Origin: Effrenium voratum
Lineage: Eukaryota > Sar > Dinophyceae > Suessiales > Symbiodiniaceae
Assembly: GCA_963377175.1 (NCBI GenBank)
Contig: CAUJNA010003771.1
Span: 1,894,087-1,958,086 of the forward strand
Direction of reading: 5' to 3'
DNA: 64,000 nucleotides
Shown here: piece after piece, positions 10,822-22,360 of the stretch
How the letters are laid out: each line of letters starts with the position of its first letter
How positions within the stretch are numbered: the first letter of the stretch is position 1
Position numbers and translations under genes: made by a program
Notes under the pieces: generated by a model
Database searches by the model: none
What the model was told of the DNA's origin: nothing
What the model saw: only the letters and a program-made list of their open reading frames with translations

Positions 10822-12144
10822 GCATAGCTATAGAAACCCCAGCTCTGGACATATTCACTTGCAGCGTTTGGGATTCTGGGCGCTGGGATGAGCGGCCCAA
10901 CTTGCGTGGCTCATCTTCGTGCTTTCTAGGGCTTGCTGCGAGTGTTTTGCCCATGTCACAATGTGTTGAACGAACGTGAGTAAACAAATGCCTTGCAAAA
11001 GAAGAGCCGACTTTCATGGCATCGGGCCTTGTCGGTGGCTATTTGAGCTTCCGCATCGAAACGGGGGGGTGGTTCAAACTGGGGGCAAGGCTTTCTCGGT
11101 TAATTGCAGGGCACACCCTGAGTCAGGAATACAATTCTAGGGGTAACTTCCCCATTCTTTCCTGGGATCCTTCTTTCTAGAAAACCACCAAAAACCCTGG
11201 GAAAATGGCTGGTTTTTGAGAAACGAATGGGGAATCAACCCCTAGAACAACACGTTTGGGACCCAACCAGAAAGGATCAAGTTCCAAATCCGAGAGCCGA
11301 TTCCGCTCCAGCCATGGATCCCACCTTTCATGGAGGACTTCCTGTACTTTCCATGTTGGAGGAACGTGCTTGCTTTCAAGGAATCACGCTTGGCGGAAGT
11401 TGTGTGGTTCTTCCATACTCGGACCATCCCGAAAAGATGTGGAAACATGTTTGTTGTCCATTGGTTGTGGAATCTTTTGGATTGGCCCCTAGTTTTTGGC
11501 CAGGCTTTGACTTCCCATGTCAGATGGATACAAGGGAACTGGGTGCTCCCAGTCAGTTGCATCTTCTCAGAACATATTGTTGGAGGTTGACTGAGCATGG
11601 ACCAGACTCTGACCTTTCAGGCAGGGCTGAACCATCCAGTTGTTCGGGGACCTGTTTCACGGATTCCAACAAAGCTCCTTGCACCAAAGGGCGTTCCCAT
11701 GTCAACCGCCTCCAGAAGGAACCAACCCATTTGTTAGAACCCAAGGGTCACCAACCTGATTGGAATAGCGCGTGGGCCTGATTTTTGTTGGAAGGGGTCG
11801 GGACCCGTTCTTTTCAGGCATCCCTTCAAATACCCATGGAAAGGGTTGGAAAGAATGGGCAACCAACTCCCAGGCTCGTAAACATGGTGACACACCCCAG
11901 AAGTGGAGGTGTACCAACCCCAAGGATGGAGATCATTTCTCACAATGGCCCCCTTGTTGTTTGGTAGTAAGCCAAAAAATAGTTTCAACCATCTTGAGCA
12001 GAGGCCCAGCCACAATATGTCCTGTTGCGGTTGTGAACACCTTTCCGACCCATGGGCGAGTTTCCCTAGGGCCGATTCCTACTGTAGAGCAACCACCCTA
12101 TGCGGACAGAAACCTGCACCAGTTGGGATGGATGAAACCCTATC

Positions 12145-12366
12145 TGACTTCCTGAGTTCCTGAACTGGATACTTTTTTGGGAAGACCATCTAGGTTTGTC
12201 CAGTAGTTCCCTTTTACCCTTCTTTGGAAAGATAGTTCCCCCACTAAAATGGACAAACCCAGAAAAAAATCGGGTACCCTTATTCTAACCTCTCAAATCT
12301 GGAGGACCAAGCCATCTTAATGGCATACAACAAGCTTGGTGTATTTCGGTGCCATCCACTCAGATA
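12145..12366 (+). repeat. Family E repeat interrupted by a family A repeat
   Basis: The left half starts CTGACTTCCTGAGTTCCTG and runs to GGGAAGACCATCT. The right half resumes CCATCTTAATGGCA and ends GCCATCCACTCAG. The uninterrupted family E copies have GGGAAGACCATTTTAGTGGT at this point. The family A copy is therefore nested. Confidence 0.75.
12192..12311 (+). mobile_element. Family A introner-like element nested in family E, with target duplication
   Basis: The element runs from AGGTTTGTCCAGTAG to CTGGAGGACCAAG and is bounded by CCATCT at 12186-12191 and 12312-12317. The 6-bp duplication and the interruption of a family E copy show that it arrived as a mobile unit. GT lies two bases from its left end and AG at its right end. 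Confidence 0.75.
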
Positions 12367-12787
12367 GCTGGTGCGAAGCGTCTTTTTCGCCCATCCATGG
12401 GCCAAATGTTGCGCCCCCCATCTTCTTGCACTTCCATTTGCTCAAGAAGACTTGTTATTTTCCCTTCTTGGTGTCAAACGGAATTGCAATATAGGACATA
12501 CTGTGGATGGACGAAATTCTGCACCACTTAAGAAACCCTGGAAGGATGATTCCCCCCACAACTACGGTTTCAAAGTGGTGCGAACGGATTTCGTCCATCC
12601 ACAGTATAGATTTTGCTTAAGATGACTTGTCACTTTATTATTCCATAATGTTCCATCCACAGTATTATAGATGTTGCTTAAGATGACTTTTTTTAATGTA
12701 GGACATATCATAGATCTTCTCATGCTCCAGGTGGCGACAAGAAGCCAATGGAAGGCCGTCACAGTCGGAAAAAAAAATTCTCCCGAG

Positions 12788-12887
12788 GCCTGCGGGGCTT
12801 CCTGGACCTGCTCGGCGCCTTCACCGCCAGCTGCACCGCAGCTCGGAAGGGGATCGAGTGGCCAATGCCGCGAGCGTCCACGAATGA
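12788..12887 (+). CDS. Internal (or terminal) exon, unrecognised protein (gene 2)
   Basis: Follows TCCCGAG|GC and reads LRGFLDLLGAFTASCTAA, then RKGIEWPMPRAS. Nearly all codons end in G or C. An in-frame TAG at about 12891 means it either ends by a donor just before it or is terminal. It follows 10720-10821 in phase. No family was recognised. Confidence 0.65.
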
Positions 12888-12917
12888 GCCTTAGCGAGGA
12901 GAACTTTTCCAGCAAAC

Positions 12918-13042
12918 CTAGGTCCAGCTAGGTGCGCTTTCTTTTACGGTTTCTTTTTTCGGTTGGGAGGGTTCCCCGAACTAAAATAGACTACAGAAAA
13001 AAAAGGGTACCCTTCTTCTAACCTCTCTACTGGAGGACCTAG
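12918..13042 (+). repeat. Family A introner-like repeat, copy 5
   Basis: CTAGGTCCAG at the left, then CTAGGTGCGC (a partial second left end). The body contains GGGAGGGTTCCCC and ACTAAAATAGACTACAG. The right end is CTACTGGAGGACCTAG. Lies about 30 bp after the exon at 12788. Confidence 0.7.
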
Positions 13043-13689
13043 AAACTTGTTTTTTGGACCCACAAACCAAAAGGTTAAATGGAGAAGATCCTGCTAGGTG
13101 ATGTGTCCCGTCTATCGCAACTGTGGCAGATTATTTGGGTGTCCATCCACATGAGCTAAGCCCACAAAGCCGATTGCGGATTCCATCCCATGACTCCAGA
13201 AGCGTCCCACCCTACGACATATCCATTCGACCCTCAAGTGCCCGACTTTGGGGGTAATGTTGACCGCGGATTTTCCTGAAACGTCCGAACATAAGGCAGG
13301 GCTCCTTACAAGATACATTTTGCCCATTTGAAACATGGCTTTTTCCACTAAAATAAAGGGACATCACCATTTACAAGGCAATGTTAATGCAAGGATCCCT
13401 GAAAAAGGGTGGTGCCTCTCAGTTGGAGGGGCATGAGCCACCTCAACGTCGATTTCGAATGAATCAGCAGTGCTGACTACAGGGCATTGCCAGGGCATGA
13501 GGCGCCAAAGAGAGATCGGGGTGCTAAACCTGGAACCTGCAGGAAGAATGTCTTGCTTGGTGTGTGTGTGTGTGTGTTTCTTTGTTTGTTTGTTTCATTT
13601 CTTATTTACACAATGGAGCAAACATGCGTTGATCCGTTTTTTTCTTCTTCTCAAAAATGCATGTTCTCAAAAGCCCCCTTTTACTCGTG

Positions 13690-13765
13690 GGGGCTTGGAT
13701 TTGAACCTCTGATTCCTGCAGGGGGTACATGGGACCGCACCCGTACCCGCCAAACCACCGGGCTC
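13690..13765 (-). repeat. tRNA-derived SINE-like element, copy 1
   Basis: On the minus strand it has a perfect RNA polymerase III B box, GGTTCAAATCC (13697-13707). About 45 bases upstream is an A-box-like GGTTTGGCGGGTACGGG. The T-arm and acceptor cannot fold, so it is not a working tRNA. A second copy with the same layout is at 60930-60995. Confidence 0.4.
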
Positions 13766-14060
13766 CGAGAAGGAAGCCGAGAATTCATGTTGACCCCATA
13801 TGAATCAAACCCGGTTGAGGAATATGGGGGTGTCCCCTCCAAAAGTGAAAACAACTTCACTGAAACCCGGGGCAGCCCCATATGAATAGGGGTTTTTATG
13901 AATCTGGGGTCAACATTACTGACCCATGAAGGGGGTTGCAAGGGGGGGCGGGACCTCTGGTTTTGGTTTTGCCTCAATGCCGCGTTTGAGAACCCAAGAA
14001 AAATGCAAAGCAAATCGGGGTGTCTCAGAAAGGGCGGATCCGTGGATCCGAGGGAGGCGC

Positions 14061-14173
14061 GGGTGTGTGTACCATTTTGGGGGGTTTTCGGTGCACCACC
14101 CATTCTAGAACCTATTTTAGCGGGGATTGGGATGTTCACTGGGGGTACGATTTGGGTTTTGACCCATAGCCAT
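14061..14173 (+). repeat. Family C repeat, copy 3
   Basis: Runs from TGTACCATTTTGGGG to TTTTGACCCATAGCCAT, with the shared core GTGCACCACCCATTCTAG. It directly abuts the family A copy that starts at 14175. Confidence 0.65.
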
Positions 14174-14174
14174 T

Positions 14175-14278
14175 GGTCCCCCAGTAGTGCCCTTTCACCC
14201 TTTTTGGGGGGAGGGTTCCCCTACTAACATAGACCAAAAGAGAAAAGTTGGTACCCTTGTTCTAACCTCTCAAATCTG
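14175..14278 (+). repeat. Family A introner-like repeat, copy 6, abutting an exon
   Basis: Runs from GGTCCCCCAGTAGTGCCC through GGGGGGAGGGTTCCCCTACT to TCTAACCTCTCAAATCTG. The coding island at 14286 begins only 7 bases later (TGTCGAG|GC), so the repeat's right end forms the 3' end of the intron. Confidence 0.7.
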
Positions 14279-14285
14279 TGTCGAG

Positions 14286-14351
14286 GCGCAGATCGCCCGG
14301 CTCCGAGCCCTCCGTGCGAAGCTCACGCGGAACACGGAGCTGCTGATGCAG
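14286..14351 (+). CDS. Internal exon, coiled-coil segment (gene 2)
   Basis: Acceptor TGTCGAG|GCG, GC donor ATGCAG|GC. Twenty-two codons reading AQIARLRALRAKLTRN, then TELLMQ; a heptad-like leucine pattern with very high third-position GC. If the GC donor is skipped, the frame continues AGGRK. Confidence 0.65.
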
Positions 14352-14929
14352 GCGGGCGGGCGAAAGATTATTTGTGCTTTTGGGGTCCGACTCGGTCTCA
14401 CAATCGATGCTTCGGTGTGGCATCCTGGGACCCATGACGCGTAGGGCCACACAAGAAATTCAGTGGCTGTCCAAATCCGTTGGTGGCCTTTTGGGGTCCC
14501 CAAAGCCAGTCATTTGAGGTCTTTGGAGGGCTACAAAGGTCTGTTCTCGATTCGTCCCTTTGTTGTTGAGAGGGCCCTCTTTGAAGTCGGGGAAGGGCAT
14601 GCCTGGCAAAAGCTTCGCGGAAGGTTTACGTGTTAGAAGTCAAATGACACAAGGCCCAAAATGGGCAAAACTGTGGCCGCGGAGGCAAAAGTGACCAGCA
14701 TATGAGCAGCTGCCTTTATTTACAGAAGGCTACAGTAAAGGCCGGGCGGCGGAAACACTTTTTGGGTCACACGCAGGATTAAATTTAAACGAGGCAGGAA
14801 CACCCCCTGAACAAGGTAGTTACTTGCCCAAAGCATTTCCCCGTTTTGGGCCATTATTAATCATGCCCTCACAAGGTTAACCTTGTATTTCCAAAGGATC
14901 GCAAGTCAGGGTAGGGCCAGGATATAAAG

Positions 14930-14992
14930 CTGCTTGACCTTACAAACACATGCGGCGTTGGAGAACGACATCAGCGAGTCCAACGGGCGCAG
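14930..14992 (+). CDS. Candidate exon, coiled-coil segment (gene 2)
   Basis: Reads CLTLQTHAALENDISESN, then GR, ending CGCAG|GT. Heptad-like. The sequence GTTGGAGAACGA is repeated just after the donor (14993 on), so the true end could be later. The phase does not match 14351, so another exon may intervene. Confidence 0.45.
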
Positions 14993-17394
14993 GTTGGAGA
15001 ACGAGGTCGGAACACCTGACCATTCAACCATGTAGAAAATTCCTGCCATGTGTATATATAAATAAACATGCCCACGGAAGCTCCGGGAAATTGGTGCAAC
15101 ACAAGCATGCTTGCGTTATGACCCACGAACAAACGAGTTGACTCCACGTAGGGGCACTTCACAAGTCAGGCATTACTTATAACCGAGGTAGCAGCACACT
15201 TTTGCGGAACATCCAACTACTTATATGGATATTTGCCAAACTACTGTGGGGGATGACAATGTCCGGTTACCTGCAGAACCCAAAGTGCCAAGAAAAAAAA
15301 AGGCATCATTTCTGACATTTACGTGTGTGTGTTTTGCGGAACTGATCATTTTTGCGTAACAGTTACGTGTCCTGGTTTTTGAGAAGTGGGAGGACCACTG
15401 CGCAGCAATATTCAGGCAGTGTCAGACAGTGTTTCCAGGGTTATACTGGGCACTCGTGCCCATGAAACACCCGTGCCCTGCGGAGCGCAGTGCTGTGTTT
15501 CCAGCTTGCATGAGTCATTGCGATCATGGACGAACTCTCACGGAGCCATTTAACATCACAATGGCTCATGCCATTTGCCTTCCCCCAGCGCTTCTTGCTT
15601 CTCCGACGCAATGCGGAAACATGCGAGCTCGGTCAAGATGCAAACACGCATGCAGGTTTGCTCAGCAAGAACTCACCAAGCATTTTTGTGAGCAATTGCC
15701 TGCATGAATGCCGGTTTATGTTGATAAATTTAGGCATTAATGTCCCAAGCCTTGTTTGCATGCAAGAAGGTATATTGGACCTTGCCAGTGCGTTGTTGGA
15801 TGTTCAACTGACCTCCAAGTCCTGACTTCTTGGTCTAGCAGCTTCACATTTCCTCCAGGCAACCATCCCAAAATCAATTGAAGACCGCCTGCACATGTAC
15901 CTGTTAGAAATGCTCCTGAAATTCGGATTCCGAAACAATGGTGGAAAAATGTGTCGAAGCGGAAATTCGCATCAAAATGACGGAAATTTCCGGAGCGCTG
16001 CATAAACCCATGGCAGCGCTGGTCAATTCCTGTCAGTTGTGTCATGTTTTTTTTTGTTTTAAGAAAGAACAAAAAAACATTGACGAGCACGTGGAATCAC
16101 ATGGTCTAAGAAGTAAAATTAATTTCGTCCAACCCATGCCGGACAAATGGCAGGTTTTTGGATATATGAATCGAACCCCCTAAGGTTGTAAGAATGCTTG
16201 CCACGCAGAAAGTGTTGATTATTTGAATGGCTCCGCCTCTTTACAATGCCGTGGCATGCCGTGGCATGCAGTGGCGTAGCCTGCTCAACCAGCTAGTCAA
16301 CTCTTTGGTCAAAGCCAAATGAAGCACCAAACAAGCAGTGTTGCAACCACCTTGTTGCGGATCCGTGACTGAATTTGTGGCGCCACCTTCTGTTAAAGGT
16401 TTTCCAAATCGGTCCAGAAGGGAGCTCACAATCGCTTTTCTATTCTTTCCGCGCATTGACACTGAATCCTGTGGGGATGTTCTGTGACACATGAATTTGG
16501 ATCGGCCACGTTCAAGCAAAATTGCGGCACGGGCAGGCAAAGGAGAATAGAAGCTTCCTGAAGGGATTGCACGGTGATTTTTCTAAGGCCACCATCCACA
16601 GTAAGGTACCCCCAACAAAATCAGTTTCGATGTTCCTTGTGGTTTCCCTTTCAATCCGCGAACCTCGGCTTTGTCAGAGATGGTTGGGTGGTGGTGTCCC
16701 ATCTACCGACAAGAACCAGCCTGTTCAAATCCAAATCCAAACCACTGCAAACTGATCCAGAAAGGGAAGCCTGGTGGTCTTCATTGGACACCACAACACA
16801 AATCACTCAAAAGCCCACATACCAAATTCACCCCTCAAATGGTTGGCTCCCCTAAGGGTTGCTTGCCCATACCTAAAAGAAGTCACAGCTACCGAAGTGA
16901 TTCATATGTGCATCCCCAAAAGTGATTCCGGCTTCCGTGGTGTTGGGTACCATCTAAAACCCCTCAAATGGTACCCCAAATTCGCCCAAAGCTCAAATCC
17001 GGGTACCACTCAAATGGTACCATAACTCAAATTCAGTTTATTGGTACCACAGAACTTGGTGGCTCCCAGGCATTCGGTTCCTTAGCTTTTTCGCCTTTGA
17101 GTGTTTAGTGGTTTCCATTTGACCCAAAAGTGAGTCACTAGGGGATCAGAAAACAGGCACGCACAGCCCAGTTTTACAGGTGGTTTGAACCTACCCAAAA
17201 TGGAACCCTGGTAAGTGGACACAAAATGGAACCCTGGTAAATTGAACCTTCTACCCAAAATGGACCTTAAACCGCCCGTTGTCTTAGAGGCGGCGGTTTG
17301 AAGCCCGTTGTCTTAGAGAACTCAAATTCGCCCCTCACCACGTCTCGATGGTCAGGTCGTCCAGCAGGTGGCTCTGTGGCTGGGACCTTTGCAG
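14993..17394. other. Intronic tract
   Basis: No convincing exon was found. Contains (TG)-rich and A-rich runs, a block around 16260 (GGCATGCCGTGGCATGC, short direct repeats), GGTACC-rich short repeats from 16940 to 17060, and a family B repeat at 17058-17149. Confidence 0.4.
17058..17149 (+). repeat. Family B repeat, copy 2
   Basis: GGTGGCTCCCAGGCATTCGG, then TTAGTGGTTTCCATTTGACC and AGGGGATCAGA. Shorter than copy 1. Confidence 0.6.
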
Positions 17395-17469
17395 GCCTCA
17401 CGGCGTGGGTGCCTCGAACCGAAATCGAACTCGAGACCGCAGCCAAGGGAATGGCGCTCGGTCTTCGCG
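17395..17469 (+). CDS. Internal exon, unrecognised protein (gene 2)
   Basis: Acceptor CTTTGCAG|GC, donor TTCGCG|GT. The frame reads LTAWVPRTEIELETAAKG, then MALGLR. Third-position GC is far above the flanks. Starts after phase 1 and ends in phase 1. Confidence 0.6.
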
Positions 17470-18281
17470 GTTTTTCTTTTGTTTTTTTAGAAGAAGGTTT
17501 TTGTTCTTTTTTTCTCGGAATAAGGTGGGTTTCTTTTAGTTTCCAACAAAAACCAAAATCGAGCAGTTGTTTTTCCAACAACACGGGCGGTGCCCTTTTG
17601 GTTTTTGAATAAACCAGTGTGGTTTCCGTTTTGGCCCTCACCGAAAAAAGCGGCTTCCTTTTCGAGGGAGGCCTTGGTTCTGCGAGGGAGGCCTTGGTTG
17701 GAACCAGCAATTTTTGCATGTGGTTCTACTACTGCCCCCCAACATTTGCGTGTCAGTTCCTTTTGGTGTCCCCCAAAAAATGTGTGCCCCCATAATGTAG
17801 ATTTCGGCTGCTTTAACCCCACTCCAAAGCGGATACCCTCCAAAAAACGCTGCCAACTGGCAACGTGTCAAAATAAATGGCCAAGCAAATGGCGAAACGG
17901 TGTAGCTGGGGGGTAGATCATCCCAAAATAAACATACTGCGCACTGTAACCCACATGAAACTAGGAAATCGGTTTTGGGCGCTGATTAAATGCTGACAGC
18001 GCCCCACATCCATGCGGGGCGTGAATTTTTGGGGTACCATTCTCACCATGGCTTTAGTGGGAAAGCAAAAGGATTTGCTTCCATTTGGTCGACGGGGGGG
18101 GGATCTGAAGTGGACGTGTCTCGAAAAATATAGAGACACCTTCAGATGGCTAGTTCCCTTTGGGTTCCCTCTAGAACCATCCTTCAAAGAGTTCCCCATT
18201 TGGAGACACCCCCAAGTTTGCCAGGAAGTCTTTGTGCCCAGTTGCAGTGAGTTTCCTCGTGTCGTGTGATGGACTTGTCAG

Positions 18282-18342
18282 GACTGGCTGGACAAGCGAA
18301 AGGCTCTTCGAGAGGAGGCGTCATTGCGACCCTTGGATTTAG
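18282..18342 (+). CDS. Internal exon, unrecognised protein (gene 2)
   Basis: Acceptor TTGTCAG|GAC, donor GATTTAG|GT. Reads DWLDKRKALREEASLRPL, then DL. Charged helical segment. The start phase (0) does not match 17469 (phase 1), so an exon may be missing or a splice site mis-set. Confidence 0.5.
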
Positions 18343-19248
18343 GTGCTCAGAGCCACCCGCCAGAATGCCTCGAGACGACCTAGGAACCGCTAAGAAGGTT
18401 CCAACTTTCTTGGGTGGGTTGGGGGCCTGGATTGGGCTAGCCCGATAGCCCGGTAGCCCTTGCTTCCTTTTCTGGTTCTTCCTTTTGTGCCAAGATTCGA
18501 TTGGGAGACCCCTCACGGAGATTTTATGTTATGGGCAACTTGGAACAGCACCGATGCCGATGGCGCGCACGGGATGCTGGATCAATCTGTTGTATCTCGT
18601 TTGGGTCGTCTTTTTTGGGGAGCCCCTTTTTGGCTGGATTTTGCCGGGAACCCAAAGGAAAACCACATTTTTGGTGTAAGTCCCCAAAAACACGACCCAT
18701 TTGGTCGGATCTTTAGCCTTTGACTTTTCGGAGACATTTGTATATTCTTGCTGCCCAACAAGTTGAGCGTTTTGCAGAGGTATGTTGGAGCAGCCCACCC
18801 TGTCTTTGGCATTTCTCATGACAGGTCAATTTGAAAGAGTTGATTAGTCTAGATTTAGTACGAAATGGGTGTGTCTTTGTTTTGAGACCCCCCCCAAAAT
18901 GTGGTTTCCTTGTGGTTTCCCTTCAAAACCACTAAAGAAGTGGTACCCTCAACAAAACCACGCACGCATATGAGCCTTTTCACGAAACAATCCACAGATT
19001 CGATTCAAGTACCCCACAACCCCATAAATCTGCCAGACCTGATACAGTAGCGGTCGTTTGCTTTTTTGTGGGTATGTGTCCAAATAGGGGGTCCCCCAAC
19101 ATGCTGGTTTTCCGGTTGGTTTCCCTTCAAGCCCTGAATATGGCTCCCTGACAAAACCACTCCCAAACCCATGTCTTCCCTTAGGGGTTGGGTTTCTTGG
19201 TTTCAACCCATCCTGCTCTGCATATTTGGGATGCGGGATAGGTGGCAG

Positions 19249-19320
19249 AGGGCACGAAGAAGGCTGCGGAGATGCAAGAAGAGGCTGGATGTCCGGCTCG
19301 TCGTTTGAAAAAGAGGCTCG
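19249..19320 (+). CDS. Internal exon, charged helical segment (gene 2)
   Basis: Follows AGGTGGCAG|AG and ends GAGGCTCG|GT. Reads GTKKAAEMQEEAGCPARR, then LKKRL. Two other frames are open over part of it, so the frame rests on composition. Confidence 0.45.
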
Positions 19321-20060
19321 GTACGGCACTATTTTTGAGGTGGTTTGAAATACCATGAAATACCATCGTGGAAACAACTAGTTGGAAGCACCTTTTTTTG
19401 GGTGGTTTTTGAAACCAAAAGCAACCCACTGGCCATTTTGGGGCTTCCGAATCCTATTTTGCTGGTGTGTCAGACTCGGTGAAGCCATCCACCGCTTGGC
19501 CATACATACCCTTGAAACTTGTTGCACGGGCAATGGCGACAGAGAAATCTGGCTCCAGGAAACTAGCTTCAGGAGGTCAACCAAAACCCTGGTTATTTGG
19601 TGGGCTGTTGGCCGACTTCCCAAAGAAAGGAACCCCTGATCAGCACGGAAGCCTCTTTTTGGAAACTTTTGTCACACCCTTCAAACCCAAACTTGGAAGC
19701 CTTTGATTGTGAAAAAGCCTCGGGCACTTAGTCCCCCCAATATCCAGAGCACTACACGGTCCGACGTACGGTTCCTAAAAGTCGGTGTTGAAAACTCCCA
19801 AAACTCACCCCCTAAATTGGTTGGTTTGCTCTCAATAGGTGTTTCATTTCCGGGCATCCACCTTTTTCGGGCCATGATCGTAGATGCAACCAAGTCTTGG
19901 TCTTTGGGTTTCACGGGTAAATGGGGGGCGGCAAGCCTGTTGGCTTCTATTGGGGTTGCTGACGACTCCGCTTCGAGTTTAACCTTAGATTTTCCTTTTG
20001 TGGGAAGCCATTGCCTGACTTGGTGTCTTTTGGGGTTGTATACTCCATTGATCACTGCGT

Positions 20061-20153
20061 GAGTTCATGGACTTCCAACTTTTTGGGAAGACCATTCTAG
20101 TGGTACACCAAAAGTTCAGACATTTTTTCTTGGGCCATCAGCTCAGGAAGTGA
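20061..20153 (+). repeat. Family E repeat, copy
   Basis: TGAGTTCATGGACTTCC, CTTTTTGGGAAGACCATT, then GGGCCATCAGCTCAGGAAGTG. The ends (CTGAGTT / GCTCAGGAAGTG) are imperfect inverted repeats. Further copies at about 22361, 28707, 42788 and 63747. Confidence 0.65.
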
Positions 20154-20692
20154 GATCTTCCCTCAGCAAGTCAACTTGGGATCTGTTGAGCCCGGCCCGA
20201 AGCCACGGACCAGTTTCGGCCTTTTGCCTGGAGGTCGCCCAAAGCAAAGAAAAAACAACGCCGCGAAGCAACATTTTGGTGTTTTACTACGCGTCAATGG
20301 ACTCTCCATAGGGGTTATGACCTCCATTGGAAGGTGGGCCTCAAAATTTGGCCATTTCTCCGGGCCCAAGATGCTTGGGGTTCTGCTTTTCCATTCAAAC
20401 TACAGAAGGTCTAACGCGTGTTTTTGCTCAGAGGGGAGAATTGCAACCCGGAAACAAATCGGGTCCAAACTCCAATTGAGACTGGGCCATATGGAGCACC
20501 CGGACCAATTCCTCAAGGGCTGGGAAAGAAGCAACTCACTTCCCGCGTTGCCTGCACTTTGGGAAGATCACTTTAGTGGCAACAACTTGGAGTTGAGAAG
20601 GATTTATGACATATCTGGTTTTGTTTTCCCCATGTCACTTGTGGCAAGAGATGAAGAAACCAAGTTATACTGAGTCTCACCAGTCTCACCAG

Positions 20693-20771
20693 GTGCGCAG
20701 CAAGCATTCAGAGATCCAGCAGGCGCAAGTTTTGATCGACTTCCGATCCGGGAAAGACATGATCCGTCGGG
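20693..20771 (+). CDS. Internal exon, penultimate of gene 2
   Basis: Acceptor TCTCACCAG|GT, donor CGTCGGG|GT. Reads VRSKHSEIQQAQVLIDFR, then SGKDMIRR, and leaves one base. That base completes a Gly codon with the two leading bases of the terminal exon at 21319, so the phases agree. Confidence 0.6.
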
Positions 20772-21228
20772 GTCGTGGCGGATTGGTGCACTCCCCCAAA
20801 TTGCCAAGCTCAACTCAGTTCGCCCTTGTGATTTTTGGGGTCCCTTCCTTTTTCGGTGGCAGGGTTTCAGAAGTATATAACTGACCAGATTACTACAACC
20901 TCGCAAACGGTTCTGGGGATCTGGGATCTCTATCCACAATAGTTTTTCTGGGACCTCGATTTGTTCATGTTCACAAAAGTCTGGACCAGAGTCAAAACAG
21001 CTTGCTTGGAAGCGCTGGGTGCTTCCCTGTGCCCTGTTGTTCTTTTCGAGTTGTTTTTTGTTGAACATTGGATGCTCAAAACCGGTTTTCCCATGGCCGC
21101 TGATATCCATTCTATTGCGGAGGTGTATCTACACCCCCGTTCGAACAGCCTCAAGCTTGGGATTTACTAATCAAAGAAGCAGATCAGTCAGCTTGAGAAA
21201 AACTTGAGCCCAGAATTCACAAGTTGTG

Positions 21229-21304
21229 ATCAGCTGACTGCATGGTCATCACTTTCTTTCACACGCGGTTCATCAGCTGACTGCATGGTCATCACTTTCT
21301 TTCA
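21229..21304 (+). repeat. Direct duplication of a ~33-bp unit
   Basis: ATCAGCTGACTGCATGGTCA followed by TCACTTTCTTTCA occurs twice, separated by about 10 bases, just upstream of the terminal exon of gene 2. It lies within the last intron. Confidence 0.85.
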
Positions 21305-21318
21305 TTTGATTTCTTAAG

Positions 21319-21626
21319 GAGCTGATAGCTCTCGCTGCGAGCCGAAGGCCTTTTTTGGTGCGACGGCCATGGCAAACTCAGGCGGCATGCAGCAATGCCG
21401 AGACACGGAATGGACGCGAATGACACCTTCCGGCAAAAGGGCTCCAACTTACCTTGCCATGGAGTTTCGACCACCCTGGGAGCGCGGACCAAAAAGCCTC
21501 AAGGGTCCCAAAAGAGGTTGGAAAGGCAAGAAGAAGATGCTTCATGATCCGGATGGAGAGTTTAAGATGGTGAAGACAAAGGATGGCTGGGTGAAAATTC
21601 CGGAGTCGAGCAGCAACACAAAGTGA
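21319..21626 (+). CDS. 3'-terminal exon of gene 2, basic C-terminal region
   Basis: The longest coding island in the window. After TTCTTAAG|GA it reads ADSSRCEPKAFFGATAMA, then through THE segments TPSGKRAPTYLAMEFRPP and WKGKKKMLHDPDGEFKMV to KTKDGWVKIPESSSNTK and TGA. It has many Lys, Trp and Pro residues and no recognised domain. An internal ATG at 21369 could instead start a small 85-residue protein. Joins in phase to 20693-20771. Confidence 0.7.
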
Positions 21627-21700
21627 AGCCGGATCTCTGCCTTGCTTGAACCAATAAAAAAATTATGGACATCTCAGCATTGTGATGTAGCCTTGAAATG
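21627..21700 (+). terminator. Possible 3' UTR with AATAAA
   Basis: AATAAA at 21653-21658, 27 bases after the stop codon, followed by an A-rich run. Many dinoflagellate genes lack this signal, so its role here is uncertain. Confidence 0.35.
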
Positions 21701-22007
21701 CCTTGCCTCGCCAGATGTACAGTCTACTTTGCTGCACATCCCTGTACCAGCCATGTTGAAGATGGCTTGCAGTTGTACAGTACCATGGGCACAAAAGGAC
21801 TGACCTGCACTATTGAATGCTACAACACAGACTCCATCAGGGTTGAGCTGTCTTGCAGGGACATGTGGGTGTGGGCACGCTCCAAAGTTGTGATTTCCCT
21901 TGTGGTTTCCCGTACCAAAAAGGGGTACCACCTCAAAAAAGGACAGACCCAGAGCTGTTGCCTGAGCTTGAGCTCAGCTTTGCCAGTTCGCTGGATTTCT
22001 TGGGCAG

Positions 22008-22160
22008 GATGAGGAGAGGAAGGCAGCGGCAGATGCGCTTGTGCGCACCAGCATGCAGGCGCTTGCGCGCGCTGCATCGCGATTATGTGTGCCATGGGAA
22101 TGTTCTTTCCTGCAGATTCACATGGAAAACCTCCCCAAAACAGCCTTTTCTTTGGTGCAG
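22008..22160 (+). CDS. Exon, alanine-rich helix (start of third coding chain)
   Basis: Acceptor CTTGGGCAG|GAT, donor TGGTGCAG|GT. Fifty-one codons, phase 0 to 0: DEERKAAADALVRTSMQA, then LARAASRLCVPWE, and QIHMENLPKTAFSLVQ. The first half has the strongest coding composition. A shorter exon ending near 22082 is possible. Confidence 0.6.
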
Positions 22161-22360
22161 GTTGCTTGGATGTTAGGACTTTAACTTTTTGCCAACTAAA
22201 CCCCGACCTGAAAGTTGCCTAGTTGAGTCCCGAAATGGGAGGGGATGGGTTATATAGGAAGCTTTCGTGCCTGGTGGATACTCAACAAGGGAATTTCCAC
22301 GTACGTTGTTTGGAGGTGTGGATGCTATACAAATATAAGCTTGCAGTATACACCCGTTCT

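Noticed and set aside
13690..13765. A possible tRNA gene on the minus strand
   Set aside because: The B box is good, but T-stem and acceptor-stem pairing are absent. A SINE-like origin is more likely.
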